Counted from the first letter of the stretch, positions 35,393 to 48,057 are shown. The stretch: 64,000 nucleotides of DNA from Rhizophagus clarus (GCA_015698045.1 BLAL01000196.1:1-64000); one strand, 5' to 3'. The notes: generated by a model from the letters alone, not told the origin. Numbers and translations are program-made.

Positions 35393-37495
35393 TCAACCCA
35401 TGCCATTATCATGATTCATCATACTTGGTAGTCCTAATGAATTTCCTACAATGGTATTGCTTCCATAATTATTACCGCTCATGATTCCTCCCATACTATT
35501 AGCTAATCCACTACCAGCTAGTCCATTTCCTCCACCCAAAACAGTGCTAGTCAATGAATTTCCGGCTAATGAATTTCCGGACAATGAGTTTCCGGACAAT
35601 GAATTTCCGGCCAGTGGATTATTTCCCATTCCATTTCCACCACTGGGATATCGCATCATGCCATAAGCATTTGTTGTTCCAAATCCAGCACCACTCATTC
35701 CCGTACCAGTTCCTCCACCTCCCATATATCCCGTATATCCTAACTGTTGAAGTTGTTGCTGCTGCGCTGTTGGCATTCCATATTGATCCCCAATTCCAAT
35801 TATTGAAGGTAATATTCCTGACCCTTGTATATTCCCAGTACCTCCATTTCCAGCACCAGTATTTCCCATTGATATATTTCCCATCCCAACCAAAGGTGGT
35901 AATGATACTTGATATGATTGTTCTGAGTTTGTTGAAGCATTCATCATTGTATAATCAGAAATATTATTTGTAGTGGACATATGAGGAGTGGAATGATGTT
36001 GTTGATAAGTTGTTGCAGTTGGTATCATAGAATTGGTAAATCGACTTGCAGATTGTTGAGAATTCTGTTGTTGTTGGTGCAACTGCTGTGATGTTTGTTG
36101 TTGGAGCATTTGTTTCTGTTGAGGTTGTGAAGAAGATTGTTGGGATTTTTGCTGATGTTGAACTTGCTGAGGATGTTGAGGTTGTGGTGGCATTGATGGC
36201 GGTGGTTGTTGCTGTTGCTGTTGCTGCTGCTTTTGATATAATTGATAATCTGAGGTCACAGATCCTATAATGCTGCTATTGGGGGGTTGTCCTACTTTAA
36301 ATTGACGTGGCGGTGATGTTGTACTTGGATCTAACATATGACTGGTATTTATAGTATTAGAATTATTATTAGTGTTAGGTGCATTATTGTTAGCAAGAAC
36401 CGCAAGCGCTGGATTGGTATTAATTCTTTGATATTTTTTTTGATGAGCGAAAACTTGATTAGCTCGTTGAAGAAGAGTATTTATTTTTTGTCCAAAATTA
36501 CTACGAGGCGTAGGTAACGGGGTTAGGTCAGGAATCATCTTTTGCTTGAATTCTTGTAAATCTGGCTATATTAATATAAATTTTTATTACAAAAAAAACT
36601 AGGCCAATTGAATTAAACAATAATGAAATATATAAGTGAATAATTACGTTACGGGAATTTCCATTATACTCATCTGCTACAGTTGCTAGATATGATAAAT
36701 TGGCCTGAAGACGTGATTTATACCTAGTTTGAGATCATAAAAATTAAATATTTAAAAAAGTAATGATAAATAATATAACAATAATATAAAAATATAAAAA
36801 ACACGCCTTACAATGTCAAATCTTGATCATTGCCGATTCCTTTATTTTGATAGTCAATACAAACACGGATCAATTCGTAATTTATTTCAAGGATCTGGAT
36901 ACAAATTCACACTAATTAGAACATATTGATTTTCACACGTTAAATTTTGAAAATAATAAAATAATGTACCAATTGCACACATTTTTGAGTATAATCAACT
37001 GCATGAAAAAAGTGCGAATTGTTAATAATTTATTTGTAAAAACAAAAAGATAATGCTAGAATTGCTATAATTACTATATTCTGGAGTTCTATTTCCAACA
37101 GTAACTCCACCATTGGTAGTAATAGACGTGTTTACAATCGCATTCACGTTATTATCTGCATGTTTAATATTTGGTTTCCTAACATTTGAACCGACTATCG
37201 GAGTATTTTGTGCCTGTATAAAATTATTATTAGTTTCAGAACTCTGTGTGTGATAAAGAGCTTTGGATAAAGTTGTAGCAACATTGGAAGCATTCAAGGT
37301 TGTCGGTGGTGTTGCTATCGTAGCTCCTGAAATAATTGTCTGATTAGAGACAAGTTGCTGATCTGAGCTCATCCAGGGGTAAGTAGAGTGATGCTGTTGA
37401 ACTTCATAGCCAGCATTCATTTGCTGTGCATTGGCTCCTGTAAAGGAACCATTTCCATTTGTTTGTAAGTACTGAGAAGGAAAATCACCGCTCAT
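35393..37495 (-). CDS. SS18: SS18/SSXT-family protein, SWI/SNF-type subunit (593 aa)
   Basis: Five exons on the minus strand: 37075-37495, 36970-36998 (29 nt), 36812-36894, 36648-36723 and 35393-36565. They sum to 594 codons with all phases consistent. The N-terminal 140 residues are Asn/Gln/Thr-rich. The SNH/SSXT domain is at about 141-203, across the three small exons: YTQKCVQLILEINYELIR, VCIDYQNKG and LQANLSYLATVAD correspond to the animal SS18 core. After it come PDLQEFKQKMIPDL, a Gln/Pro/His-rich stretch including a polyQ run, and a Gly/Asn/Met-rich tail with repeated GNSLSGNSL units. SS18 is a non-catalytic subunit of SWI/SNF (BAF) complexes and acts as a nuclear coactivator, with the SNH domain binding the complex. 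That role here is inferred from the domain. The gene is divergent from the pseudouridine synthase gene, about 0.9 kb away. Confidence 0.85.
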
Positions 37496-38396
37496 TCTTT
37501 TTGATAAATTTTTTCTCCAATTCTGTGAAGTTATAAATTATGGCAAAATAAATGATCATCCCAATTCCCAAATCAGATGATCTCGAGTAAATCATCTCAA
37601 ACAAATTGTCAAATTGTTGCAAATCCTTCTCACATATATTTTTTCTATATATATTATTTATACTGCAATAATGCAATTTTGATTTTTTAAAAATTAGAGT
37701 AAAAAATTAAAGAAATAATTATATATTTTAAATCCAAGAAATTAAATATCATTTTACTTTATAAAGTTTCCAAATTGTTAACATCAAATTTATAATACTA
37801 AAAATTACTTAAAAAATATGAAGTTTTGCCCTATTGATGAAGTGTTATTGAAGCAGCAATTTAACTTGTATAAAGAGGAACTATATTTGGTTTATACACC
37901 TATCGCTTGCTACGAAAAAGAAAATAAAGTTTAAAGTGCTTGAGATTGCGCGAGACTTTATTATTAGTTAAAAACAGAACTGCATAAAAATTATTATATA
38001 CAGTAATTATAACATATACTATTTCTTCTCATTTGTAATTTTCAAACTTTAGCTTCTGAATTAATAAATATAAGCTTTTTACATTATAATTTATTATTTA
38101 ATTTTATTCGGTTATATGGTGCGCACATAAATTTCCTTTTGAGTTTTAATTAGTGTCTTAATTGACAAGTATAGTTAGTTAATTCAGATTATTTCATCTA
38201 GTGAAACTTGCTACTGGCAATCCCTTTTTAAGAAGTTTGTAATTTAGTAATAATTCTAAATCGCAAAATATTCTAACAAGAATGTCCAAATATGCCAGAA
38301 AACAAGCTTTCTTTTTTGGGAAGGTATTACAGATGCTGATCGATCAATCTGCTTATATTTATCGAACCAAAAAATTTTTTTTTTTCTTAGCGATAA
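37496..38396. other. Divergent promoter region
   Basis: 900 bp between the starts of the SS18-like gene (-) and the pseudouridine synthase gene (+), so it should hold both promoters. An ATG at 38282 followed by a GTATTA donor and an acceptor at about 38390 could be a 5' UTR exon of the synthase gene, but its frame does not continue. No other feature. Confidence 0.45.
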
Positions 38397-40260
38397 ATGG
38401 AAAATATTCAAATAGAAACTGATACTTCAAATTTGACGCGACCTATAAGTGAAATAGGTCATAATATAGCGAAGGACGAAAGTGAAACTGATTCTCTTAA
38501 TTCAGAAAAGAAAGATTCGGTAAAAAGGCGTAAATTAGACAAGGATTTTCATAGCGATTCAATATTAAAAAACAATAAACCAAAAGACTTAGATGATGTA
38601 ATATATTATTTTGAGAATGGTAACAAATATTTTAATATTTAATTTAATTTTTTTTTTATTTATTTATATCGAAAATTAATACTTTTATAGGTCTTCGTAA
38701 AATTAAACCTTATTATTATGAGTATCAAGCATTTGCGAAAGGACGATGGTTGGGTCGTAGTGTTTTTGATATTTTCTGTACAGAATTTCGGGATCGATCA
38801 AGGGATTATTATGTAAATATTATGTTTTTATCATTTTATTTTACCTTTAATCAAATTCGAAAGTGAAAATTTCTTTTTAGGCATACGCCATCGAGACAGG
38901 CTTGATTACAATCAATGGGAAAGTCGTTACAAAAGAAAAAATTGTCAAAAATCAAGATATAATTGGACATAAAATTCATAGGCATGAGCCTCCAATCACA
39001 GCTGATTCAATAAAATTAATAAGTATGGAAAATGATTTGATTGTAATTGACAAACCAGGCAGTGTGCCTGTAAGTATTTATCGCCACTTTTTTTCCTAAA
39101 CTTACTATCAATATTCTTTAATTTACTGATAATATGTATTGTAGGTTCATCCATCTGGCAGGTTAGTAGAAAATTAATTACCTTAAAGGAATTCCCGATT
39201 TGATAAGAAAAATTGATATAATTTTATATTTGAAGATATCGACATAACACTGTTTTACACATTTTACAAAAAGAATTTGGGTTTTCAAATCTTTATAGTA
39301 AGTCATCCAATTATTTCAAAATTATCATTTTAATAATGGTTATACTTAATCAATTGACTTTTATTAAAAGCTTTGAACAGACTTGATCGTTTAACATCGG
39401 GAATAATGTTTTTATCTACAAACAAGGAAAAAGCTCAAGAATTTGAGCAATTAATGCAAGAACGGAAAATTCGCAAAGAGTATCTTTGTCGCGTTATTGG
39501 AGAATTTCCTACGTGAGTTTGTTTAGAGATTTTTGTGGTTTTGTACTTTTACTAATTTGATTAAATTATTTACACACAGGGATGATGTAAGATGTGATAA
39601 ACCAATTATGACCGTATCACATAAACTTGGATTAAATGTCGTACACCCGAAAGGGAAACCTTGTACAACAATATTTCGTCGTGAAAGTTATAACGGTCGT
39701 ACAAGCGTTGTTAGATGTATCCTTTAAATTAATATTAATTCTTTTACATATAATCTATATCTTTAAATAAACTAATTGTATATTTTTAAATAGGTGAACC
39801 GATTACAGGTCGGACACACCAAATTCGTGTTCATCTTCAGTATTTGGGTTATGTAATTGCCAATGATCCATTGTATAATCATAATGTCTGGGGTCAGCAA
39901 AAAGGAAAAGGTGGAATTGATGAAGCCTCAACAAAATCTGTTATCAATAATCTTATAAATGAAGGTTTAAACCAAGAAGAATGTCTTATATTGAATTTAC
40001 CTACGAAACAAAGTTCTGATATTACTACAAGTAATGTTATTAATGAAGAATCATTAGAATCATTAGAAGAACAAAGTCAAAGTTTTAAATCATTAGGAAA
40101 ATGTGAAGAATGTACCATTCCAAATTTTCCGGATCCTGAACCAGATCAATTATTTATTTGGTTACATGCATTAAAATATGAAGTTTGTGGATGTAAATAC
40201 GAAACTGGATTACCATATTGGGCGAAAGATGATTTTGACGGAGATATAAATATAAAATAA
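38397..40260 (+). CDS. PUS9: RluA-family RNA pseudouridine synthase, Pus9/Rib2-like (452 aa)
   Basis: Eight exons: 38397-38619, 38691-38812, 38881-39069, 39145-39161 (17 nt), 39236-39297, 39371-39512, 39580-39716 and 39794-40260. All phases close at 453 codons. Converts uridine to pseudouridine; Pus9-type enzymes act on position 32 of tRNA. In order: an acidic/basic N-terminal ~75 residues; YYFENGLRKIKPYYYEY, typical of Pus8/Pus9/RPUSD2; an S4-like RNA-binding part (LITINGKVVTKEKIVKNQ); the VIDKPGSVPVHPSGR loop; the catalytic motif NRLDRLTSG with its Asp at about residue 209 (the common HRLD is NRLD here); and TGRTHQIRVHLQYLGYVI. Between the core and the C-terminal WLHALKYE there is an acidic insertion. 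Compartment, cytosol or mitochondrion, cannot be told. PUS9 versus RPUSD2 orthology is by similarity only. Confidence 0.88.
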
Positions 40261-41317
40261 TTTGCGTGGCGTAATTTTATATACATAACCTACCTTTTTG
40301 GAGGCCTAAACTATTTATGGTATCTTGCACATGAGGTAATAGAAATATGCTCCAACGATTTCAGGAGAAGTGGGTAGAACAACTACATTAGATAGATTTC
40401 GACCTATATAGTTTTTTCAATAAGCATCAAATTGTTCACCTTCTAATACTTGATTTAGACTGCCGTGACTTTACTGTTCTGTTTTATAATAATTCAACTT
40501 AATACAAATAGGTACTTTAATTACAAAATCTACCATTCTATCGTCTTGTCAGAATCCATACTAGAATAGATTACCTTTGTTTAGTGCCTTTGGCCTAAAT
40601 TATATCATTGGATTTAGACGTTGATCTTGAATTGTATGTTTAAATATTTGGGTTAGTTAAAGGTGGCTTAAAGGATTAGGTTAGATGTTTTAGAATTTTG
40701 ATTAAACAAATTAAATATTATTTAGTTAATTTATGTTGAGTTATTCTTGAATCTCGTAAATTATTTGTATACATATCATTTATTCTTTACCATATAAGTC
40801 AGTGAGTAATTAAAAAAGAAAGACGATCAACTATATTAAATATATTAATATCAAAATAAAGTTTTTGATTTTTAGATTGGCTGATCGTCCAAACATACCC
40901 TCCATATAAGGCAACAGGTAATAAAACCAACATAATTCGTGTGAACAGATAAAATAAATATAGTAAATATAAAATTTATCATCCAAATATGTAAAATAGA
41001 TTAATGGTGAATAAATATAAATTTACTAAATATGACTATAGTAAGGATACTTAAATCGGTTAGTGTAAATTGTATATATAAATACAAATAGTCAAACCAA
41101 ATAATGTTTCACTTTAGGTTTAAACCGGTTTCTTCTTACTTTTGATTTTCTGGGCTGGTGATGACCAACTTTTCTTTTAATGTCCTTAGGCTATTCGGTT
41201 TTATATTAGTTCTTTATTTTATTTATTAGTGCATGAAAATCGTTTATTTTTTTATATTTTTACGTATTTTAATATTATAGTAATTTATCGATTAAAAAAA
41301 AAAAATCAAACTTAATA
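40261..41317. other. Intergenic, nothing recognised
   Basis: About 1 kb of AT-rich DNA between two plus-strand genes. The right part should contain the promoter of the transporter gene. No ORF or repeat that I can support. Confidence 0.45.
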
Positions 41318-42514
41318 ATGAGGTTAATGAAAAAGTATATAAATTCTAGTACGATCATATTATCGTTTTTACTATGTATGTTTAATGCTTCAGAATCTTT
41401 ACTTGTTGGTATAGCAAATTTAAGACAAGAAACAAAACCAAATTCGGCAAAAATAATATTTTTGGTAGAATTAGTCAAAATCATCAGTAAGTAGCAAAAT
41501 TATATTTACGTCTTGACTTTTGTTATTCTTTCTCAACTTTATATATTAACTTATTACACATATATACATATGTTTATTCAAGTATCGATTATATTACTTT
41601 CTGTAGAATTAGGATGTTTTTCAGGAGGAATATCACCAGATACAACATTTTCACAATATCGAAAGTCCAATTCAATAATCAATTTTACACCATTAATTCG
41701 ATCTTTAAAATCAATATTCACAGATAATACAACATTATTATTCGGTATACCAGCTATGGCTTATTTCATCAATAACAATCTCGTCTTTTTAATCTTAAAT
41801 TTAATGAATCCACCAACCTTTACCGTTCTTAGCAATTTAAAAATTCTTACTACAGGATTATTTTCTTATATATTCTTAAATAGAATTCTAAGTACAAAGC
41901 AATGGATATCATTAATATTATTATTTATTGGCACAACAATAGCGCAAATTCAATTTTCTTCTGAAGGAACATTTGAGTTCACTTCGCCATTTGGATTTCT
42001 TTTAATCTTAATATTCTCATCAATATCAGCTGAAGCTTCAGTATATACTGAATATGTAATGAAAGATAAATTTGGTAATGAATCAATCAATTTACAAAAT
42101 ACAAAATTATATTTATTTGGTGTACTGTTAAATGGATTTGTTTATTTTACCTTATCATATCAGTCAGATGATGGTTTCTTTCTCACTTTGTATCCAATTC
42201 ATTATGCTATAATCATATCTGTTTCTTCTCTTGGTTTGATCACGAGTGCTATAATTAAGTATAGCGGAAGTATAACTAAAGTTTATGCAAATAGTTTAGC
42301 AATGTTTTTTAGTGGATTTGTATGTTATTATTTATTAGAATTCTCTCCCAATATTAACTTTTTCCTGGGTGCTTTGATTTGCTGTTTATCTGTTCATATG
42401 TATAATACTGGTGGATTAGATCAGTATAATATTATTAGATCTAAAGAGCACGAAAGTAGTTTGATCAACGAGGATTTAGAGAATGGTGGTCTCGAAAAAA
42501 GAATATATTATTAA
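41318..42514 (+). CDS. Nucleotide-sugar transporter, SLC35A-like (366 aa)
   Basis: Two exons, 41318-41486 and 41583-42514, joined in phase (367 codons). The protein is very hydrophobic, with about ten membrane segments as in the NST/DMT family. Recognisable points are the first helix with YINSSTIILSFLLCMFNASE, the AKIIFLVELVKIIS segment at the splice, the conserved LLFGIPAMAYFINNNLVFLI (cf. 'PA..Y...NNL'), TFTVLSNLKILTTGLFSYIF and the C-terminal SITKVYANSLAMFFSG. Members exchange nucleotide sugars (UDP-Gal, UDP-GlcNAc or CMP-sialic acid) for the nucleotide monophosphate across the Golgi/ER membrane, feeding glycosylation. The substrate cannot be read from sequence alone. The cytosolic tail is acidic. 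The start chosen is the first Met of a frame that puts a membrane helix near the N-terminus. Confidence 0.85.
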
Positions 42515-42985
42515 TTAAAAAAAAATGTGATGTTTTTTTCAAGATATTAATCAAATTAGAACATTTAATTATTATATTTTTTAAAATAGATTATTTATTC
42601 ATTCATTTATTCATTTTCAGTCTTATTATTTATATAGAAAAAGAATACATTTGACACTATTCTAAAGGTGGCTAGTTGATTAGATTTTTACATTTATTCA
42701 AAAAATAATTTTTTTTTTTTTATTTCTAATTTATAAATATATAAAAAACTGTATATAAAATTGCTCTTTAAAAGTAGTATATCCCAACTTCTATAATAAA
42801 TAAATGAATAAGTAATATTTTCTAATAGATATGATATCCTCTAATATATATATATATATAAATGTGTAAAATAATAATTAGACTTTTTTATATAATCATT
42901 AAATTGTATTTTAAAGTACTTTTTTTTAAAAAAAAAAAAAAAAATTTGGAATTTTCATTATTATTATTAATTATTATTATTATTA
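42515..42985. other. Convergent 3' intergenic region
   Basis: Between the ends of the transporter (+) and the mitochondrial carrier (-). Contains (TA)n near 42845-42862 and a T/A run near 42918-42945. No gene. Confidence 0.5.
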
Positions 42986-45330
42986 TTAAGAAGAAGAGGG
43001 TAATTTCACTCCAAAATTAGGTACATTAATGTTTTTTGGGACTGCACCAAATTTATTATCCAAATCCTAATGACAAAAATTATGTTAAATAATATTATAA
43101 ATACAGTTAAACTACTTATTATCTTAATTTAACTTACCAACAAAATCTTTAAAGCATTTCTGCTTTTTAAATGACTAAGATCTCCGGTAATATAACTGAC
43201 AGGTTTTTCCTTTTCAACTTTATCCGTGCTAACATTCCAAGGGAATGCACGTTGTAATAATTCATAAACCATCAAAGTTGCACCAAATTGTGGTGAAGAT
43301 CTAAATACTCTAGCTGGTCCTCCTTTAAAGAATGCTTTAAATCCTTCTTCTGCTAATATCTTTCTTCCTGCATCCATTATACCATGATAAGTTGTCTGCC
43401 CTTTTCTTGCTTCTACTTGTAATCTTGTTTTAATTACATCACATGGTGTTGTTAGATATGCTGCTGGCATACCTGCTATTGCTCCTGATAATAATAATTC
43501 TCCCATATTTAATTTTTTATCTGGTCCTTCCTCAAAAAAATCTGATTTAAGATGTGAATAAACTGGAAAGTAAATGGCAGAGAATGGTACATCTCTTAAT
43601 AAACATGCTGCTGCTCCTTTATATAATCCTAATAATCCAAGATGTCTCACTATCCACAATGCCGATCTACGTTGTACGTTCGATATATTTTTTGCCATTT
43701 CTCCTTGTATTTGAAGTCGAATTTTTACAATTTCCAATGGGTTCGTAAAAATCTATGTATGAAAAAAAAAATTGAAAGAATATATTTGATCGAGCATAAA
43801 TAAAAACATCTATTTTAGTGTATATTTGATTAACTTCAATGTACATAAAAGTTCGTTCTCTCCCTCAACTTACCACTTGACAACCTCCTGCAGCACCACC
43901 GGCTAAAATCTCATATTTTAACGGGAGTTTTCCATTGTTATCCTTCAATTTCGATCTTAAATAATCATTTACCGTTAATTTAATGGCTTTTTCTGGTGCA
44001 ACACCCTAGATAATACAATACAAAAAGAAAAGTGAGAAAAGTTCTTTTCACGGAAAAGAAGTCACGTGATTATAAAGATTTTACTTACGACTAATTGAGG
44101 TCCAAGACCACTATAAAGACCCATAAATCCTTCAGTTCTTATAACTTTTTTAAAACAATCGAAACTATTTCTATATAGTAATTCCCCTACAATTTTTGAT
44201 CGTTGATTTTGCATTCTGGTTTTCACCAGATCAATCGGATAAACCGCAGTGGCACCAACGGCACCAGCAATTGATCCAAGTAAAAAATAATACGCCTGAT
44301 GTAAAGCTTCCCATAAAATTCCTTGATTTTTCTGTGTTGTAATTTGAACAATTGGTTTTTGATCTGTTGGTTTTTGCCATTTTGGATCCAATAATTGTGC
44401 AAAATCTCTTCTACTTAACCTTCCCGAAGGATTTCCAAGTCCAGCAAAATGAAATATTATATCAGCTTCTAATGGAGTAAATAAAGAAAATCTTGTTTCT
44501 TTTGCAGCAGTGTTAAGAAAATCATTCTTTGTAATACGTCGATCATTACTTTCTGATATAGCTTTTAATACAATCCTTTCAACCATATCCATTTGTCTTA
44601 CTACATTATGAAAAGCTACAACTGTAGCATAATTTATTTGATTACTAGTAGATATATTACATAATGTAGGTAAATGTTCTATGACATAATCAGATAATTT
44701 ATGTTTCGCAATAGAAATAATGATCTTCTTGAAAGAATCGGGAGAGATATAACCAGATCCTTCTTTATCATAATATCTAAATTCTTGTCTCAATCTCTCA
44801 GCTTGTAATCCTTTTAATAATTGAGTAAATTCTTCATAATTTAAATCATGTTTTTTACTATTATTCCAACCAACATAATACTTTAACCAATCACACTCAA
44901 AATTAAAAGGTACACCATCAGGTCCTAAGTTTGAAATAAGAATCTCTTTAAATTGTTCAACGGTAATCTTACCTTTACCTTGAACATCAAATAATCTAAA
45001 AGCGATTTCGTATTCTGCATCAGGTTTTGATAATAAATTTTCAAATACTACAAAATCTTGAAGTGATAATAACCCATTACCACTTTTATCTGCTATTCTA
45101 AATAACAAAGCAAATTGTTCTTTTTGTATTTTTTGATAATCTTCCCCTGGTGCTATGGCTTGAATAAAATCTTCTTGATTCATATATTTTTGTCCATTAA
45201 GTTTTATAGAAGAAAATTTATCAAATTTTTCTTTTTGCATAGAATATTGTTGTTCCGGAGTAAAAATGCTACTACGTACTGAACGTATACGTTCTAATGA
45301 AGATGCTGCTGGTTCTGATAGTCTTGACAT
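42986..45330 (-). CDS. AGC1: Mitochondrial Ca2+-regulated aspartate/glutamate carrier, aralar/citrin-like (689 aa)
   Basis: Four exons on the minus strand: 44089-45330, 43874-44005, 43138-43752 and 42986-43066 (690 codons, phases consistent). The length is close to that of animal aralar and citrin. Residues 1-~320 form a regulatory EF-hand region, including [15 protein letters not shown] and [13 protein letters not shown], followed by [16 protein letters not shown]. Three mitochondrial-carrier repeats follow, each with the signature motif: [13 protein letters not shown] (about 365), [14 protein letters not shown] and [15 protein letters not shown]. The C-terminus, [11 protein letters not shown], matches the end of the family. 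The protein sits in the mitochondrial inner membrane, exchanging matrix aspartate for cytosolic glutamate plus a proton in the malate-aspartate shuttle, with Ca2+ sensing on the intermembrane side. All this rests on family knowledge. The EF-hand-bearing form is the animal type; the yeast carrier lacks it. Confidence 0.93.
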
Positions 45331-45454
45331 ATTATTAAAGAATTTTTATAATTAAATAAAAGATAGATAAAGATAGAGATATATATATATATATATATAT
45401 TTAAAAAAAAGGGTAAAAAAAATCCCCGGGATTATTTTATTTGTTTATTTATAT

Positions 45455-45490
<36 letters not shown>

Positions 45491-46979
45491 TATTCGAAAA
45501 ATCACAGTGTCTTATATATTGGTGTCTCATAAAATTAGGTTAAAATCCATTGTTCAACGGACCCCGGAAGCAAGGCAATATATATATATGCTTTACTATT
45601 CATTTTTCCTTAAGGTTAAGAGGAATCAGGAAAAAAAATTTTTTATCCGAAAATTTTTTGTAAAAAGAAAATTTTTAAACCAATCCAAGCGGCAAAATCC
45701 GTTTGGAATGGACGGTGTAACTTCTAGCACATGATACTTATAAGTTTGTATAGAAAGAAAAATTTTATTTGTCGTGCCAAAAAAATGACAGAAACATTCG
45801 CAGAAAACGCCAACGCCAAATATGATAGATTCATCATTTGCGCAACTATCGGGCGATGTTATTCAATGGCTAAAAATTTTTTTTTTTTTTGTGAACAGTT
45901 ATAGAAATGCCAAATAATGAGTCATTAAATTACGTAGATCTCCTTGAAAAAAGTTACACTAGATGATGTTCAAAATACCCGTGGAAAATCATGTAAGTTA
46001 ACGGAACATAAATACACAAATTACTATTTACGTGCTCGCGATCCCCCACGTTTGGCAATTAACACATGCTCATTGAATTATTTAATTTAATAAATTTAAT
46101 AAAGATCTCAATATCTCCCGCATTTCTCTGAGTAAAAAAAAAAAATTTATTTCCGGTGACTTTTTTTCCGAAAAAAGTAATCATTTTTTTGATTCTATAT
46201 AGAAATGTTGCAAATCAATAAATATAAATAAAAAATTGGTAAAATTCTTTCCGAAAAATATTTTCTTTAAAAGTTACAATAAATGAATAGTTAAATAATG
46301 TTTAATTCATGTTAGAATTTTCACATTAAAGTTACGAGTTTGTTAATTTTTAAACCTGTCATTTTTAATCCTGATCATTTATAAATGATAGACAATCGGA
46401 TCAATGATGCGAGATCTTCTTTAATATTAATGATCCTTATTTCAGATTCTAATTCCTTAATTAGAATTTAAGCCACCATCAAATTTCTTATTATTGTATA
46501 TAAATCCTGTTTCAATCCTGCTTTTTGATTAGCATATCTTTTAATAAATTTTCAATTGCAATTTTTTAAAATTAGAGACAAAATGTTCATGCTTATTCCA
46601 TCCAATGAAACAATTATAAAATCATTTAAGATTCAGAATTTTTTTTTTTCTTTTCACAAAAAATTGTTACGTTGTTGAAAAGCTTGGAACTTTTTTTTTT
46701 TTTAAGAAAAAAAAAGTTTTTTTTCTAAATCAGGATAGATGTATTCAAATTAGCATGCAATATTAACCATCTAAAGATCTCCTTAAATCAGTTACACTAG
46801 ATATCATACAATATTTAGAAACAAAATTACGTATTATTTAAAATTGCGATTATGAACAAATACATCTTTACTCCTATCATTCTTTCATCATACTTTATCC
46901 CCTAACTTTCTTTGAATCAAAGCAAGTTACACAAATTAAAAATAAAAACTAGATTATAAGCCCAAAAATAGAAAAATAA
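45331..46979. other. Long intergenic region, nothing coding recognised
   Basis: Includes the presumed promoter of the aspartate/glutamate carrier (right of 45330), a (TA)n run at 45380-45400 and an A-run at 45461-45485. A 97-codon frame at 45441-45734 is Lys-rich low complexity starting in the A-run, and I do not regard it as a gene. No tRNA-like cloverleaf found by eye. Confidence 0.45.
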
Positions 46980-47785
46980 TCATTCGCATTTAGAATCAGC
47001 GTCAATAATGTCGTTAACGACACGAATGCTGTTGAAGTGAATTAAAAACCATATTGTTAAAAGATTGCAGATGAAAGAATAATGATAATATACTTTGAAT
47101 AAATTCAAACCTGTCTTCTATAGTAATGCTTTTATCAGTACGAGTCTAAAAGAGAAGGTAAAGAAATTTTAATGAAAAAATTACAATCACGTGAATAACA
47201 AAGATTATCCTTAGAATCTTACATTAAGACGAATATTGGTGTCGCAACGAGGAATACCCATTTCGTGCATCTTGTCAATACATTTACCAATAGTAGACAC
47301 CACCTGATCATATCTACCCTCTATCAAACATATGAGTTAAAACAAAAAAAATTTGTAGATTGATACTTAAAATGGTTTTTTTTTTTAAAACAAACCAATA
47401 TTGGTTCCATTGGCGTGCATATTGAAGTTCAAGCTGTATGTATATATATATATATATACACATAAAAAATGTCTTAATAATTAGTTTTAAGAAAACGAAT
47501 TAGAATATTACGACTTGCTCACCCAGAATCTATCAAAACCTTCTGACATTCAACTATGTACTAATAAAACAAAATAATTATATTAATATTTCAAAGTTAA
47601 GATACAACGAAAATATTTATTTATACACATATTCATTAAATGCCGCTTTTCATTTCTTTAAAGAACCTTTGACATAATAATGTCACATACACATATACGC
47701 ATACCTTTGTGATATTAGGTTCGACACCCATAGGAACAACACTGAAATCAGCGAGAACATGACGATTATGAGTAGTACTAGACAT
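46980..47785 (-). CDS. ECM15: Ecm15 / DUF77 thiamine-binding-fold protein (112 aa)
   Basis: Six small exons on the minus strand: 47705-47785, 47523-47560, 47396-47433, 47223-47320, 47111-47145 and 46980-47028 (113 codons, phases consistent), too split to show as one ORF. The product starts MSSTTHNRHVLADFSVVPMG. Conserved points of the MTH1187/YkoF-like (DUF77, UPF0045) family follow: PMGVEPNITKYIVECQKVL, SGLNFNMHANGTNIEG, the central DQVVSTIGKCIDKMHEMG, CDTNIRLNTRTDK, and an amphipathic C-terminal helix. Family members form ferredoxin-like dimers/tetramers, and several bind thiamine or related ligands. Yeast ECM15 is a cell-wall-screen gene without a firm function. Here it is probably a cytosolic ligand-binding protein. 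Confidence 0.85.
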
Positions 47786-48057
47786 GACTTCGTTACAAAG
47801 AAATTACAAGAAGAGTGAAGAAAGAGAAGTGTGGAATAAATATCATACATAACTGTTTATTTTAATGAATTGCGGCGAGTAAATTGACTGTTACCCAATA
47901 AGTTGAATTTCATAATCAATGATATCACTTATTATCTGATATGTTAAGTATGGGAAAAGAAGTCATGCATGTCGTTTATTATTTAAATATTACACTTATC
48001 AAACACTGAAAAAACCACATGTTTATTTACGAGTCTTAAAAATTAGTATGGGAAGAT

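Noticed and set aside
35481-36270. Plus-strand frames of 61-139 codons
   Set aside because: Antisense to the Q/N/G-rich exon of the SS18-like gene.
38282-38323. Possible upstream coding exon (MSKYARKQAFFF) of the pseudouridine synthase gene
   Set aside because: Splicing to the acceptor near 38390 does not keep the frame with the main ORF; at most a 5' UTR exon.
45441-45734. 97-codon Lys-rich plus-strand frame
   Set aside because: Starts in a poly-A run, no recognisable motif, no start context.
45700-45735. tRNA-like GC-rich patch
   Set aside because: No acceptor/D/T arm pairing could be found by eye.
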